From Lachnospiraceae bacterium (GTDB lineage Bacteria > Bacillota > Clostridia > Lachnospirales > Lachnospiraceae), in NCBI GenBank assembly GCA_910576335.1, contig CAJTIU010000016.1:43517-107516 (forward strand): a stretch of DNA of 64,000 bases, given 5' to 3'. Of this stretch, positions 33,624-42,537 are shown piece by piece. The translations under genes were made by a program, and so were the position numbers. The first letter of the stretch is position 1; the number at the start of each line of letters is the position of its first letter. The notes under the pieces are model-generated. The model was not told where the DNA came from. It was given only the letters and a program-made list of their open reading frames with translations, and ran no database searches.

Positions 33624-34959
33624 ACATGCGGCTGGATTTAAGAAGGCGGATTACCAGGAAAAGGGTGATCAGCTTTTTAATCCCGGGTGCGGATGGTATC
33701 ATATCTATACATTTACGGCGCTGCCCCGGGAGGGCACATGCCAGGTGGCAGAAGAGACCTGGCTTGATGAGGAGTGTGAAAAGGAACAGCTGGCCCTTGT
33801 ACTGATTGATATCGGGGAATTTAGAGAATCTGAATTTTCACAGGAGGCGGTCAGCCATATCTTCCAGATTATGGAATTTTTCCGGGAGAGGAAGAAGCAG
33901 ATGATTCTGAGATTTGCCTATGATATAAACGGGGCTGGTATTGCAAAGGAGCCATCAGACCTCTCGCTGGTGAAGCGGCATATCGGTCAGCTTGGAGGAG
34001 TGTTAAAGGAATTCGCGGAGGATATCCTGGTAATACAGGGGATCCTTGTAGGGAGCTGGGGAGAAATGCATCATTCCAGATTCCTTGGCGAGGAGGCAGT
34101 ATGCAGTCTTCTAAATGCATTATACAGGGCAACGGAAAGCCGGTGCTATCTTGCAGTACGCACCCCTGCCCAGTGGCGGATGGCAGCACAGAGCCGCCTT
34201 ACGGAGAGCGGCCTGAAAGAAAGGCTTGCACTTTATAATGACGGAATGTTCGGATCCCCTACCGATTTGGGGACGTATGGGGCTTTGACAGAGAGAGAAG
34301 CTAAAAGAACGGATCCCTGGAGACGTGAGGATGAGCTTAACTGGCAGGAAGAAAATGTCGGCACAGCCCCAAATGGCGGAGAGGCATTGTCTGGCCTCTG
34401 TCTTGACGGATACCGTCAGGCAGCAGAGCTTATGAGGAAGATGCATATCAGCTATCTGAACAGTATTTACCATAAGGAGCGTCTTGACAGCTGGAGGAAG
34501 GAAATAGTCAGAGAGAGCGGATGCTTTAAGGGACAAAGCGGATACGAGTATATCGGATGTCATCTCGGCTACCGGTTTGTTGTCCGGGATGTAGAAGCGG
34601 TTCCGTGTTCCCCGAGAGAGAAAAGGGCGGAAGGACTGGGAGTGATCCTTTGGATTACAGTAGAAAATCTTGGGTTTGCCTGCCTTACAGAAGAGACAGA
34701 CTGCTTTGTCTTGCTGGAGGGGCAGGACAGATTATACAGGAGGCCTGTGGATACCGATGCCCGCAGATGGGAAAGCGGGAAAAGGACACAGATAGAGGCT
34801 GTGCTGCCTGAAACCTGGGAGGGGCAGTCAGACAGGGTCAGATGCCTGCTTGAACTTAGGAGAAAGAGGGACGGCCGGCTCCTTCGCTTTGCAAATAAGG
34901 GAGCCGGGGACCAGGTTTTGCTAGGATATATTACCCCAGGGGTATCTGCTGATCTTTAG
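33607..34959 (+). CDS. DUF4832/DUF4874-type predicted glycoside hydrolase-like protein, no signal peptide
   Basis: 450 residues from GTG 33607, which follows GGAGGTGGG; the ATG at 33586 would overlap the previous gene further. The protein shows the DUF4832-family pattern: NPGCGWYHIY at the start, then an LRFAYDINGAG strand, IQGILVGSWGEMHHSR and YLAVRTPAQWR, like a TIM-barrel glycosidase with acidic residues in GSWGEMH. It has no signal peptide or membrane helix, although relatives are usually exported. It is a clear paralogue of the convergent, membrane-anchored gene at 34921-36357 and their 3' ends overlap by 39 bp. Substrate unknown. Confidence 0.65.
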   Translation: MRTRSRHAAGFKKADYQEKGDQLFNPGCGWYHIYTFTALPREGTCQVAEETWLDEECEKEQLALVLIDIGEFRESEFSQEAVSHIFQIMEFFRERKKQMILRFAYDINGAGIAKEPSDLSLVKRHIGQLGGVLKEFAEDILVIQGILVGSWGEMHHSRFLGEEAVCSLLNALYRATESRCYLAVRTPAQWRMAAQSRLTESGLKERLALYNDGMFGSPTDLGTYGALTEREAKRTDPWRREDELNWQEENVGTAPNGGEALSGLCLDGYRQAAELMRKMHISYLNSIYHKERLDSWRKEIVRESGCFKGQSGYEYIGCHLGYRFVVRDVEAVPCSPREKRAEGLGVILWITVENLGFACLTEETDCFVLLEGQDRLYRRPVDTDARRWESGKRTQIEAVLPETWEGQSDRVRCLLELRRKRDGRLLRFANKGAGDQVLLGYITPGVSADL

Positions 34960-36357
34960 ACTTCCGATAAGGAAGCCATCTTCGGTTAAGGTTCCTTCGT
35001 TGGCAGGAAGAACCGGCAGATCTGTGGCGGGATCCGTGATCTTCAGGTACAGATCATAGGTTCCCGCGGAATATTCATGGGTATGAAATGTTGTATTCAG
35101 TGTCAGCTGTGTGCCTGGCAGAAAAAAGCGGGTATCACATATAAGCGGCAGGATGTGTGTTCTGCCAGTCTGGGTATTTTTAAGTATCACGGAGCAGTCA
35201 AAGGAACGGAAGCTAGTGGAAAAGCCTGTATTTTCCAGGGTGAGGGTAATCTTTCCCTCCTTTTTCCAGGGGAAGATGCCGGGGCACTCTAAGGAGCGCA
35301 GGACATAGCGGTATCCTAAGTGCCTGGAGATATAGTCAAAACCATTCATTCCATGATAAGGGCCATCTCCGGTATAGGAGGCAGCCTTCCATTTTGCCAG
35401 GACAGCCGGATCGTAGGCCTCGTTCAGGTAAGAGACATGGGTACTGGCAAGTGTTTCAATGGCGGCAGGGAAGTCGTTATAAGGATTATCAATAACAGCC
35501 TCGCCTCCGTTCGGCACATAAGCGCATAAGAGATTCTGGAAGGCAAGCTCATCCTTGCGATTTCTCATTCCATAAGACGTGGCGGGGACGGGGGAGGAAT
35601 CCTCTGCGTAGGTATTTAAATCCGTGGAAGACCCCATCATGCCATCATTAAAAAGACTGAGTCTTGAGGCCAGTGAGCCGTCGTATGCAGAGTCTTCTGT
35701 AAGGGGCTTATTAGAGCCTGCAAGAAGACGCCACTGCTCTGGGGTGCGTACTGCAAGGAAGATCGAAGGGTCTGTGATCTCATACAGATGTTCTGCCAGA
35801 GTAATCATATCATCTGTATTGGCATAGCGGGAGCCATGCATCTCTCCCCAGGAGCCGATAAAAAGCCCTTGTATGATATAGACGCAGTCAGGATACCGGT
35901 TTATTACTTCAGCGGTCTGTGTCATATGCCCAAGGATGACAGTAAGTTCTCCGGGCTCTTTTTCCAGGGCGTTCCCGTCCCAGTCATAGAGGAAGCGTAT
36001 AATCAGCTGTCTTCCTGCCGCCTGCCAGTTTTTCAGGATATGCTCCAGAAGCGTCAGTGCAGATTCACTGACCGGACCATTGGCGAAGCCTTGAAGATTG
36101 AACTCTAAAAGCGCCAGGCCGGCGCCATGCTCCAGATCCTGGATTCCAGTAAGGTCACAGGCAGAGGCGTCGGAGAGGTCGTATTTGTAGATCTGATACC
36201 AGCCGGTATAAGGGTTGCGAAGTTCCCTGGCGGATTCCACGCAGGGAAGGGAAGAATAGCTGATAAAACGGCATGTGGTAAATAAAATAAGGCATCCTGC
36301 GATCACACAGGCACACAGGGCCAGTATGAGGGCGGTTAATTTTTTTCTGGTTTTCAT
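34921..36357 (-). CDS. Membrane-anchored DUF4832-type predicted glycoside hydrolase-like protein
   Basis: 478 residues on the minus strand. An N-terminal hydrophobic anchor (residues ~8-30, no clear cleavage or lipobox) is followed by the DUF4874/DUF4832 pattern NPYTGWYQIY, LIIRFLYDWDGNA, IQGLFIGSWGEMHGSR, FLAVRTPEQWR and FNDGMMGSSTDLNTY. Paired acidic residues in GSWGEMH and the DWDGN strand are candidate catalytic or ligand-binding sites. Known Pel systems use a PelA hydrolase domain to trim polymer; these two proteins could take that role here (inference). Transcription is opposite to the Pel-like operon. Confidence 0.65.
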   Translation of the reverse strand: MKTRKKLTALILALCACVIAGCLILFTTCRFISYSSLPCVESARELRNPYTGWYQIYKYDLSDASACDLTGIQDLEHGAGLALLEFNLQGFANGPVSESALTLLEHILKNWQAAGRQLIIRFLYDWDGNALEKEPGELTVILGHMTQTAEVINRYPDCVYIIQGLFIGSWGEMHGSRYANTDDMITLAEHLYEITDPSIFLAVRTPEQWRLLAGSNKPLTEDSAYDGSLASRLSLFNDGMMGSSTDLNTYAEDSSPVPATSYGMRNRKDELAFQNLLCAYVPNGGEAVIDNPYNDFPAAIETLASTHVSYLNEAYDPAVLAKWKAASYTGDGPYHGMNGFDYISRHLGYRYVLRSLECPGIFPWKKEGKITLTLENTGFSTSFRSFDCSVILKNTQTGRTHILPLICDTRFFLPGTQLTLNTTFHTHEYSAGTYDLYLKITDPATDLPVLPANEGTLTEDGFLIGSLKISRYPWGNIS

Positions 36358-36509
36358 AGAATGTAGTTCCTATCTTAAAATATTTTATACTGAGAGCCAG
36401 ACTAATCTGCTGTGCAGCAGAGGTCATGGCTCTGTGAACAGTAACGCCATTATATCATTATCCAGGGGAAAAAACCAGTACAGCGTTGCATAATTAATAG
36501 TGAATAATG

Positions 36510-36586
36510 GTTACGATTCACGGGTTAGGAATGCGCTGAACTGCGCATTCCGTAAGAACGTGATTCAAGAGTAAGGAGAGAGCGGT
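36510..36586 (+). repeat. GTTACTATTC-family repeat supplying a ribosome-binding site
   Basis: GTTACGATTCACGGGTT followed by a hairpin GGAATGCGC/GCGCATTCC and an AAGGAGAG motif. It matches the first ~65 bp of the element at 38732-38846. The AAGGAGAG at its end is the ribosome site of the gene starting at 36588, so the repeat forms the 5' leader of that gene. Confidence 0.7.
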
Positions 36587-36587
36587 T

Positions 36588-38732
36588 ATGAAGGGGATAT
36601 CGGTCATTATTCCGATGTATAATGCGGAAAGGTTTATTAAGGAGTGCCTTGGAACAGTGAGCGGGCAGTCCTGCGGGGATTTTGAAGTTATTGTGGTGGA
36701 TGACGGTTCATCGGACAGGGGAGCCAGGATGTGCAGGGAAGCCGCTTCTGGGGATGAACGGATCCGGCTTGTCTGTCAGGAGAATGCAGGGGTGTCTGCG
36801 GCAAGAAACCGTGGACTTGATCTTGCAAAAGGGGATTATGTATTTTTCCTGGACAGTGATGATGGGATCCATCCCCGGTTATTCGAGGAGATGCTAAAGG
36901 AGGTGCAGACGTCCCGGGCAGAGCTTGTGTTCTGCGGATACAGCAGAGTGAATGCGGATCAGATGAATGCAGCCCTGGAGGAAGGATGCAGGATGTATGG
37001 AAGCGTCCGGTGGGAAAGAGCAGATGCGGGAAATGCAGAGGAATGGTTCCATATAAAATATAGGGATGAAATGTCGGGCATTGGCGGTAAGCTGATTAAA
37101 AGAGAACGGATCGGGGATCTCCGGTTTGAGGAAGGACTGGCAAGGGGGGAGGATACGCTGTTTTTATATTCGCTGGTTTCACAGGGGATAAGGACGGCTT
37201 ATCTTACCCGGGACTGGTATTATTACCGGATGCATCCGGACAGTGCAACAGGCTCCCGGGTTATGCGAAAGGGAGTGGACTATTTTGAAAGCAGCAGGAG
37301 AATCCGGGACGGGGAGTTAAGAAGGGGACATCCGGATTTTGCCCTTGCCTGGGAGCGTCTTCTGGTTGTACAGATGGAGAGAACTTACGGGGCATACAAA
37401 GATGCCGGGGACAGGACATCTTTTCAGGTTCTTCGCAGGGAAGCGCTTGAAGAAGCGGGATGTCCGCTGTTTGGAAGGCTCTGTCTGAGCGAGAGGCTGC
37501 TGTTTGGCCTGTGCTTTTCCTGTTATCCGGTCTTCCGTCCGGTAAACGGGGTGGTTCCAGTGTTATTAAAGGTGAAGGAGGAGATTACTGTGAAGAAGAA
37601 TCAGGCGGATACCGGGATTCTTACATTCCACTGTTCCAACAATTACGGAGCCATGCTGCAGGCATACGGGCTTCGGACATTTCTTAGGAAAAATGGCAGA
37701 AAGGCGGAGATTGTCCGCTATGAGCCGGTCTACATGACGGGCAGGCACTGGTGGATCCCATATGCGCCGATTAAGGGGGTTAAGGGACGTATATGGGGAC
37801 TGTTCAATATGTGGAACGGATTTATGGCACATCTGCGGACGAAGGAAGACTTCGCCATGCAGCGTAAGAATATGAATTATTTCAGATATAGGTATGTGGT
37901 GGATAAGAGGCAGCGTAAGTTCCTGACAGAGCGCGGCCTTAAGAGACTGAAATACAGAAACTATGTGCTTGGAAGCGACCAGATCTGGAACCCGGATATT
38001 ACATGCGGGCTTAGGAAGGCGTATTTCGGGGCATTTCAGAATAAATATAAGGAGAGAGTTGTCTCCTATGCGGCAAGTTTCGGGGGATCAGAACTTGCAT
38101 CCTGCCATGACAGGGAGTTCGGGGAGCTTTTGCAGCATGTGGATGCAGTATCCGTAAGGGAGGAGGCTGCCATCCCCTATGTGCAGAAGTTCTGCGGACA
38201 TGATGTGACGGCGGTGCTGGATCCTGTATTTTTCCTGAAGAAGGAATCCTGGCAGAGGGTGGAACGGATTCCTGAGAGGGCAGAGAAGAAGGGCTATATC
38301 TTCGTGTATGTCACGGAGCCCAATAAAGCCATGTCAGACTATGCGAAGAAGCTTTCAGAGGAGACCGGGCTTCCGGTGACAGAGGTGCGGGCCGGGCAGC
38401 AGGGGATGGACGCAGGCTTTTACGTGGACCATACTGCGGGGCCGGCGGAGTTCCTTGGATATATCCATCATGCGGATTATGTAGTATCCAACTCCTTCCA
38501 TGCGGCTGCATTCTGCATCATCTACGAGAAGCAGTTCCTTGCATTCGTGCACAGCAATCTGGGCGCCAGACTGAGAAATATTATCGAAATCCACGGCCTT
38601 CAGGACAGACTGTGTGATGAAAATGAGATTTCTGATATCAATGCATCCGTGGACTGGAGCGAAGTGAGGCGAAGAACCAGGGAGTACGTGAAAGCATCAG
38701 GTGAATTTCTGTTGAAAAATATAGAAAAGTAG
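36588..38732 (+). CDS. Bifunctional GT2 glycosyltransferase / polysaccharide pyruvyl transferase fusion
   Basis: 714 residues. Residues 1 to ~315 are a GT2 enzyme (VIIPMYNAERFI, VVDDGSSDRG, FFLDSDDG DxD motif, SGIGGKL). Residues ~335-714 are a polysaccharide pyruvyl transferase domain (FHCSNNYGAMLQAYGL, LGSDQIWNPDI, VVSNSFHAAAFCI). The first half adds a sugar and the second would transfer a pyruvate ketal from PEP onto it. The two activities are usually separate genes, so the fusion suggests direct channelling. The next gene encodes an F420-dehydrogenase-beta-like protein, a common companion of this pyruvyl transferase subfamily. The stop codon's last G opens the 38732 repeat. Confidence 0.85.
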   Translation: MKGISVIIPMYNAERFIKECLGTVSGQSCGDFEVIVVDDGSSDRGARMCREAASGDERIRLVCQENAGVSAARNRGLDLAKGDYVFFLDSDDGIHPRLFEEMLKEVQTSRAELVFCGYSRVNADQMNAALEEGCRMYGSVRWERADAGNAEEWFHIKYRDEMSGIGGKLIKRERIGDLRFEEGLARGEDTLFLYSLVSQGIRTAYLTRDWYYYRMHPDSATGSRVMRKGVDYFESSRRIRDGELRRGHPDFALAWERLLVVQMERTYGAYKDAGDRTSFQVLRREALEEAGCPLFGRLCLSERLLFGLCFSCYPVFRPVNGVVPVLLKVKEEITVKKNQADTGILTFHCSNNYGAMLQAYGLRTFLRKNGRKAEIVRYEPVYMTGRHWWIPYAPIKGVKGRIWGLFNMWNGFMAHLRTKEDFAMQRKNMNYFRYRYVVDKRQRKFLTERGLKRLKYRNYVLGSDQIWNPDITCGLRKAYFGAFQNKYKERVVSYAASFGGSELASCHDREFGELLQHVDAVSVREEAAIPYVQKFCGHDVTAVLDPVFFLKKESWQRVERIPERAEKKGYIFVYVTEPNKAMSDYAKKLSEETGLPVTEVRAGQQGMDAGFYVDHTAGPAEFLGYIHHADYVVSNSFHAAAFCIIYEKQFLAFVHSNLGARLRNIIEIHGLQDRLCDENEISDINASVDWSEVRRRTREYVKASGEFLLKNIEK

Positions 38733-38846
38733 TTACTATTCACGGGTCAGTAATGCGCGTAAGCTGCGCATTCCGTGAGAACATGATGCAGGAGAGAGGG
38801 GCGGTTTTTGCATAGCAAAACTCGGAATGCCGCCCCGAATAGTAAC
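38732..38846. repeat. 115-bp palindromic element of the GTTACTATTC family
   Basis: Ends are GTTACTATTC and GAATAGTAAC. Inside are a GCGCATTCC hairpin and a GGCGGTTTTTGC...GGAATGCCGCC segment. It fills the gap between the pyruvyl-transferase fusion and the Fe-S protein gene and starts on the last base of the stop codon. Related sequence occurs at 36510, 55835 and 56331. Confidence 0.75.
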
Positions 38847-38878
38847 GAAAAGTTATCATAGCTGTAAAGGGGCAGAAT

Positions 38879-40045
38879 ATGAAAAATTTGTACATAAAAA
38901 AAGAAGAGTGCTGCGGCTGCGGAGCCTGCGTGGATGCCTGTCCAAAGGGAGCGGTAAGGATGTTAGTGGACCGGGAGGGCTTCCGGTATCCGAGAGTTGA
39001 TGAAAAATTGTGCGTGGACTGCGGGCGGTGTGAGCAGGTGTGTCCTGTCAGGGAAACGGCAGGAAGTAAGAGTGCTAAGGAAGAGGAGCGGAATGTCAGA
39101 CAGTACTTCGGTGTACAGGCGAAGGAGGAGAAAATCCGGTATGAGAGTTCCTCGGGGGGCATGTTCCCGGTTCTTGCAGGATATGTCCTAAAGCGGCAGG
39201 GAGTAGTCTACGGCGCTTCCTATGGAAAGGACATGAAGGTAGTACACAGGGAGGTAAGGAGCCTTAAGGAACTGGATAGCATTAAACGGACAAAGTATGT
39301 ACAGAGCAGCCTTAGGGGGATTTATAAAAGGGCTGAAAGGCAGCTTAAGGCAGACCGGTGGGTGCTGTTCTGCGGAACTCCGTGCCAGGCCAGGGGCCTT
39401 ATGCTGTATCTGAAAAAATCTTACCCGAAGCTTATTGTGGCTGACCTGGTCTGCTACGGTGCGCCGTCCCCGGGTGTGTGGAGAGATTATGTGAAAGATC
39501 TTGAAAAAAAGAGGGGCGGACAGATCACGGATTTTTCCTTCCGGGATAAGCGGATGCATGACAGCGGCCATACGTGTGCCTATGTGGCAGGAGGGAAGGA
39601 GTATGAGGGCTCCCTGTACGCGGACGCCTACTGCAGGATGTATTTTTCCAACCATATCATCCGACCGTCCTGCCATGAGTGCAGATTCTGCACAGTGGGG
39701 CGCAGCAGTGATTTTACAATCGGTGATTTCTGGGGGATTGAGAAGGTGAAACCAGAGCTTGATGACGGGATGGGTACCTCCATGGTGATCGTGCATACGG
39801 AAAAGGCAAAGGAAATCTGGGAGGCAGTGAAGGATCAGCTTTCATGGTTTGCGTGTGAAGAGAAAGATGTACTGCAGCCAAGACTTACAGAGCCCACAAA
39901 AGCAGCCAGGAGCCGGAAAGTATTTATGACATTCTACAGGATGCTTCCGTTTTCTGTTTTTCGGGTATGCTTTCTTGCCGCTGTATCAGCCGCCTCTTTA
40001 TTAAAAAGAATGGCGGCAGTCTGTAAAATGTGGCAGAAGCCTTAA
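38879..40045 (+). CDS. Coenzyme F420 hydrogenase/dehydrogenase beta-subunit-like Fe-S protein
   Basis: 388 residues. Two 4Fe-4S clusters at the N-terminus (CCGCGACVDACPKG at residues ~9-22 and CVDCGRCEQVCPV), then a FrhB-type flavin/Fe-S domain with SSGGMFP, CGTPCQARGL, CHECRFCTVGRSSDFTIGDFWG. Proteins of this type next to pyruvyl transferases in polysaccharide loci are thought to carry out redox or transfer chemistry on sugars rather than use F420, but the reaction is not defined. AAGGGG precedes the ATG. Confidence 0.8.
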   Translation: MKNLYIKKEECCGCGACVDACPKGAVRMLVDREGFRYPRVDEKLCVDCGRCEQVCPVRETAGSKSAKEEERNVRQYFGVQAKEEKIRYESSSGGMFPVLAGYVLKRQGVVYGASYGKDMKVVHREVRSLKELDSIKRTKYVQSSLRGIYKRAERQLKADRWVLFCGTPCQARGLMLYLKKSYPKLIVADLVCYGAPSPGVWRDYVKDLEKKRGGQITDFSFRDKRMHDSGHTCAYVAGGKEYEGSLYADAYCRMYFSNHIIRPSCHECRFCTVGRSSDFTIGDFWGIEKVKPELDDGMGTSMVIVHTEKAKEIWEAVKDQLSWFACEEKDVLQPRLTEPTKAARSRKVFMTFYRMLPFSVFRVCFLAAVSAASLLKRMAAVCKMWQKP

Positions 40046-40066
40046 ATATATCAAAGGAGAGACGAC

Positions 40067-41776
40067 ATGATAGAAATGTTCAGATATTTGACAGGAATAC
40101 TGGATGAAAAGGAGCAGAAAATCTGGAAGATCTATGCAGTTTTAAGCCTGATCAGCCCTATCGTGGATATTTTCAGCTTTTCGGTAATCATCTATATTAT
40201 TAATATTGTGGTGCGAGAGAATCAGGCATCCCCGGAGCTTACGGCTTTTACGGTATTTATGGTGCTGGTTTCTGTTCTCAAAGGACTATTTGAGCTGTAT
40301 AAGAGCAAGATCGCCAATCGGTTTGTCTATGACGGGGCGCAGAAGCTGTCCATGAAGATCTATGAGCTGCTGATTAAGGAGGAGCTCATGGAGCACAACA
40401 AAAAGAGCGCCATGCAGGCGCTGAACCTGGTTCGTAATGATACAACCAGCTGCATTCAGATTATCGTAGACTGCATCGGGGTTGTTATAAATGGAATTAC
40501 GATGGCAGGCTATGCCGTCCTCCTTATTTATGTCTCAAAATGGCTGGGTGTGGCGAGCAGCGTGATTCTCATCCTGCTCATGGCGGTGGTGTTCGTGCAG
40601 ATGCGCGCCCGGATGAGAGCCTACGGGGAGAAGAGCAGGGCGTTGTCCATCAAGGCAAATTCCCAGATTACCATCGCATTTGGTTCCTTTAAGGAAATGA
40701 AGATTGACGACCGCTCGGCATTTGTCCTGAATAAATACGAGGATGCCAGCAGCGCCTACGCCCAGGTGCAGGGAGAGTACAAGTACAAGATCAGCGGCAT
40801 AAGCGTGATTCTGCAGAACTCGATTATGGCGGTGCTGTTTGTCATACTTGCAGTGATTCTTGTGTTTGGCTCCAATCTGTCGGCGGTTCTTGCTCCTATG
40901 GTAGTCTACATTACTGCCCTGGTGCGTATGCTGCCTATGGCATACGGTATACTGAGCGGGATGAATAATGTGGAATTTGCAGAAAAGGCATATGGGGAGC
41001 TTAAGGACAGCATGGCGGAGTATGACAGGATTAAGGAAGAGGAAGAACGCTCAGGGGCGGTCAGACAGAAGAAGCTTACCTTAAAAAAAGGTGTGTCTGT
41101 CCGGAACCTGACCTTCGGGTATACGGATCAGAGAAAAATATTCGAGGATGCGTCCATTGATATTCCGGTTGGTTGTTCCATAGCCGTGATCGGGGCTTCG
41201 GGGGCAGGGAAAACTACCTTCGTAGATTTGCTTCTGGGTCTTTTAAGGCCCCAGGGCGGGCATGTGTATTTTGACGATTATGATATTGTCGCCCAGAGGG
41301 ATGCAGATGGGCCCTGCAGAGCCAGTATGGGCGAGCTGGTGAGTTATATTCCCCAGACGGTGTTCCTGAACGGGGAGACCATCCGGAATAATGTGGCATT
41401 TTTTGAGGAAGAGGACGAGGTGGATGACGCCCGCGTGGAGGAATGCCTGAGATGTGCCCAGATCTGGGAGGATGTACAGCGTATGCCGGACGGGGTTCAT
41501 ACGCTGATCGGTGAAAACGGTACTGCTATCTCTGGAGGACAGAGACAGAGGATTGCGCTTGCAAGGGCGCTTTATAAGGACTTTGAACTGCTTGTGATGG
41601 ATGAGGCTACGGCGGCGCTTGATATGGAGACGGAAAAGGCGGTCATTGATTCAATCCGGCAGATTAAGGAGGATAAGACACTTATTATGGTGACGCACCA
41701 TATGAGCCTGGCAAACGAATGCGATGTCATATACAGGATTGAGGGGCAGAAGATCATCCCTGTGAAGGGGAACTAG
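40067..41776 (+). CDS. ABC exporter, fused permease and ATPase
   Basis: 569 residues: about six membrane helices (1-320) followed by an ATPase domain with Walker A GASGAGKTT (near residue 375), signature SGGQRQRIALARAL and Walker B LLVMDEATAAL. It is a half-size type IV exporter of the MsbA/PglK class, likely a homodimeric flippase of a lipid-linked saccharide or glycolipid. As the last gene of the polysaccharide run, it would move an intermediate made by the GT2, GT4 and pyruvyl-transferase enzymes. AAGGAGA precedes the ATG. Confidence 0.85.
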   Translation: MIEMFRYLTGILDEKEQKIWKIYAVLSLISPIVDIFSFSVIIYIINIVVRENQASPELTAFTVFMVLVSVLKGLFELYKSKIANRFVYDGAQKLSMKIYELLIKEELMEHNKKSAMQALNLVRNDTTSCIQIIVDCIGVVINGITMAGYAVLLIYVSKWLGVASSVILILLMAVVFVQMRARMRAYGEKSRALSIKANSQITIAFGSFKEMKIDDRSAFVLNKYEDASSAYAQVQGEYKYKISGISVILQNSIMAVLFVILAVILVFGSNLSAVLAPMVVYITALVRMLPMAYGILSGMNNVEFAEKAYGELKDSMAEYDRIKEEEERSGAVRQKKLTLKKGVSVRNLTFGYTDQRKIFEDASIDIPVGCSIAVIGASGAGKTTFVDLLLGLLRPQGGHVYFDDYDIVAQRDADGPCRASMGELVSYIPQTVFLNGETIRNNVAFFEEEDEVDDARVEECLRCAQIWEDVQRMPDGVHTLIGENGTAISGGQRQRIALARALYKDFELLVMDEATAALDMETEKAVIDSIRQIKEDKTLIMVTHHMSLANECDVIYRIEGQKIIPVKGN

Positions 41777-41782
41777 GAGGAC

Positions 41783-41963
41783 GCAGGCAGGGACAAAAAT
41801 ATATTCCATTCAAACGGGGCAATATTCCGGTGAACTAACTGTCAACTGCGACTAAGGCATTCGGGAGAGCCCTCATGCCTAAGTCTTCGTAGACAGTGGA
41901 TTTCACCTCCATAAAAAACGCCCCTGATTGTTTTCATTGGAATATATTTTTGTCCCTGCCTGC
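41783..41963. repeat. 181-bp long imperfect hairpin with 26-bp perfect arms
   Basis: The outer arms (41783-41808 and 41938-41963; inner part GGACAAAAATATATTCCA) are perfect inverted repeats. Nested stems follow: GGTGAA/TTCACC, CTGTC/GACAG and GACTAAGGCAT/ATGCCTAAGTC. The whole segment folds into a single stem. It lies 7 bp after the ABC exporter stop and could be a structured RNA, terminator-like element or MITE. No matching copy elsewhere in the window was noticed. Confidence 0.7.
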
Positions 41964-42033
41964 TGTTTTTTGGCAGCGGAGGGGATGATCTGGGGAAGTG
42001 CCGGAGGGAGGCTGCGCGGTTGTATTGTTGTGT

Positions 42034-42300
42034 GCTAGAGCGTGTTTGAAAATTGTTTTTTGTCGTATGTGCATTACAAATTGTGGGAGATTTGTGTCAA
42101 ATAAAGGGCGCATAGTGGGCTGAATAGCCTGAATTTATGCAGATTGAACGTTTTAGGATTGTGGGAGTGAGTAAGCACGGAACAATCCGTGTATCAGAAG
42201 CGTCAAAATACCTTTTGACGCTTTCATTATCTGATGGCGCAAATATCACGCAAAGTGGGGTGTGCAGACGGCGGGAATGAATTTTCAAACACGCTTTAGC
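42034..42300. mobile_element. MITE-like element, 267 bp
   Basis: Terminal inverted repeats: AGAGCGTGTTTGAAAATT on the left (42037-42054) against AAAGCGTGTTTGAAAATT on the right complement (42280-42297), extending to 21 bp with one mismatch. CTAG/TTAG-like flanks resemble the YTAR targets of IS5-type elements. No transposase is encoded. It contains an inner hairpin GCGTCAAAA/TTTTGACGC (about 42199-42222). Probably a non-autonomous transposon derivative. Confidence 0.65.
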
Positions 42301-42519
42301 ATAGAGCGATCCGTGCATCAGAAGTGTCAAAAATTTGTTTGGAGCTTACATCTTAATATGATACGAGCGTCAAAAGGTCATACGTTTCATGGCCGCATGA
42401 AAAAGTATGACTTTGGGACGAGAAAAACACTGAGAAATAGCCACAATATAACTTGTGCAGATTGAGTGGGAGTGGGTTTTTGAGTGCGAGTTATTTTGTG
42501 ATAGATTTTAGGAAAACGG
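42301..42519. other. Intergenic DNA with a hairpin and a diverged direct repeat
   Basis: No gene seen. ATCCGTGCATCAGAAGTGTC repeats with two differences the ATCCGTGTATCAGAAGCGTC inside the MITE, and a hairpin is formed by GTCATAC/GTATGAC with TTTCAT/ATGAAA. Looks like more mobile-element debris. Confidence 0.5.
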
Positions 42520-42537
42520 ATGAAAGGGATGGGAGAG

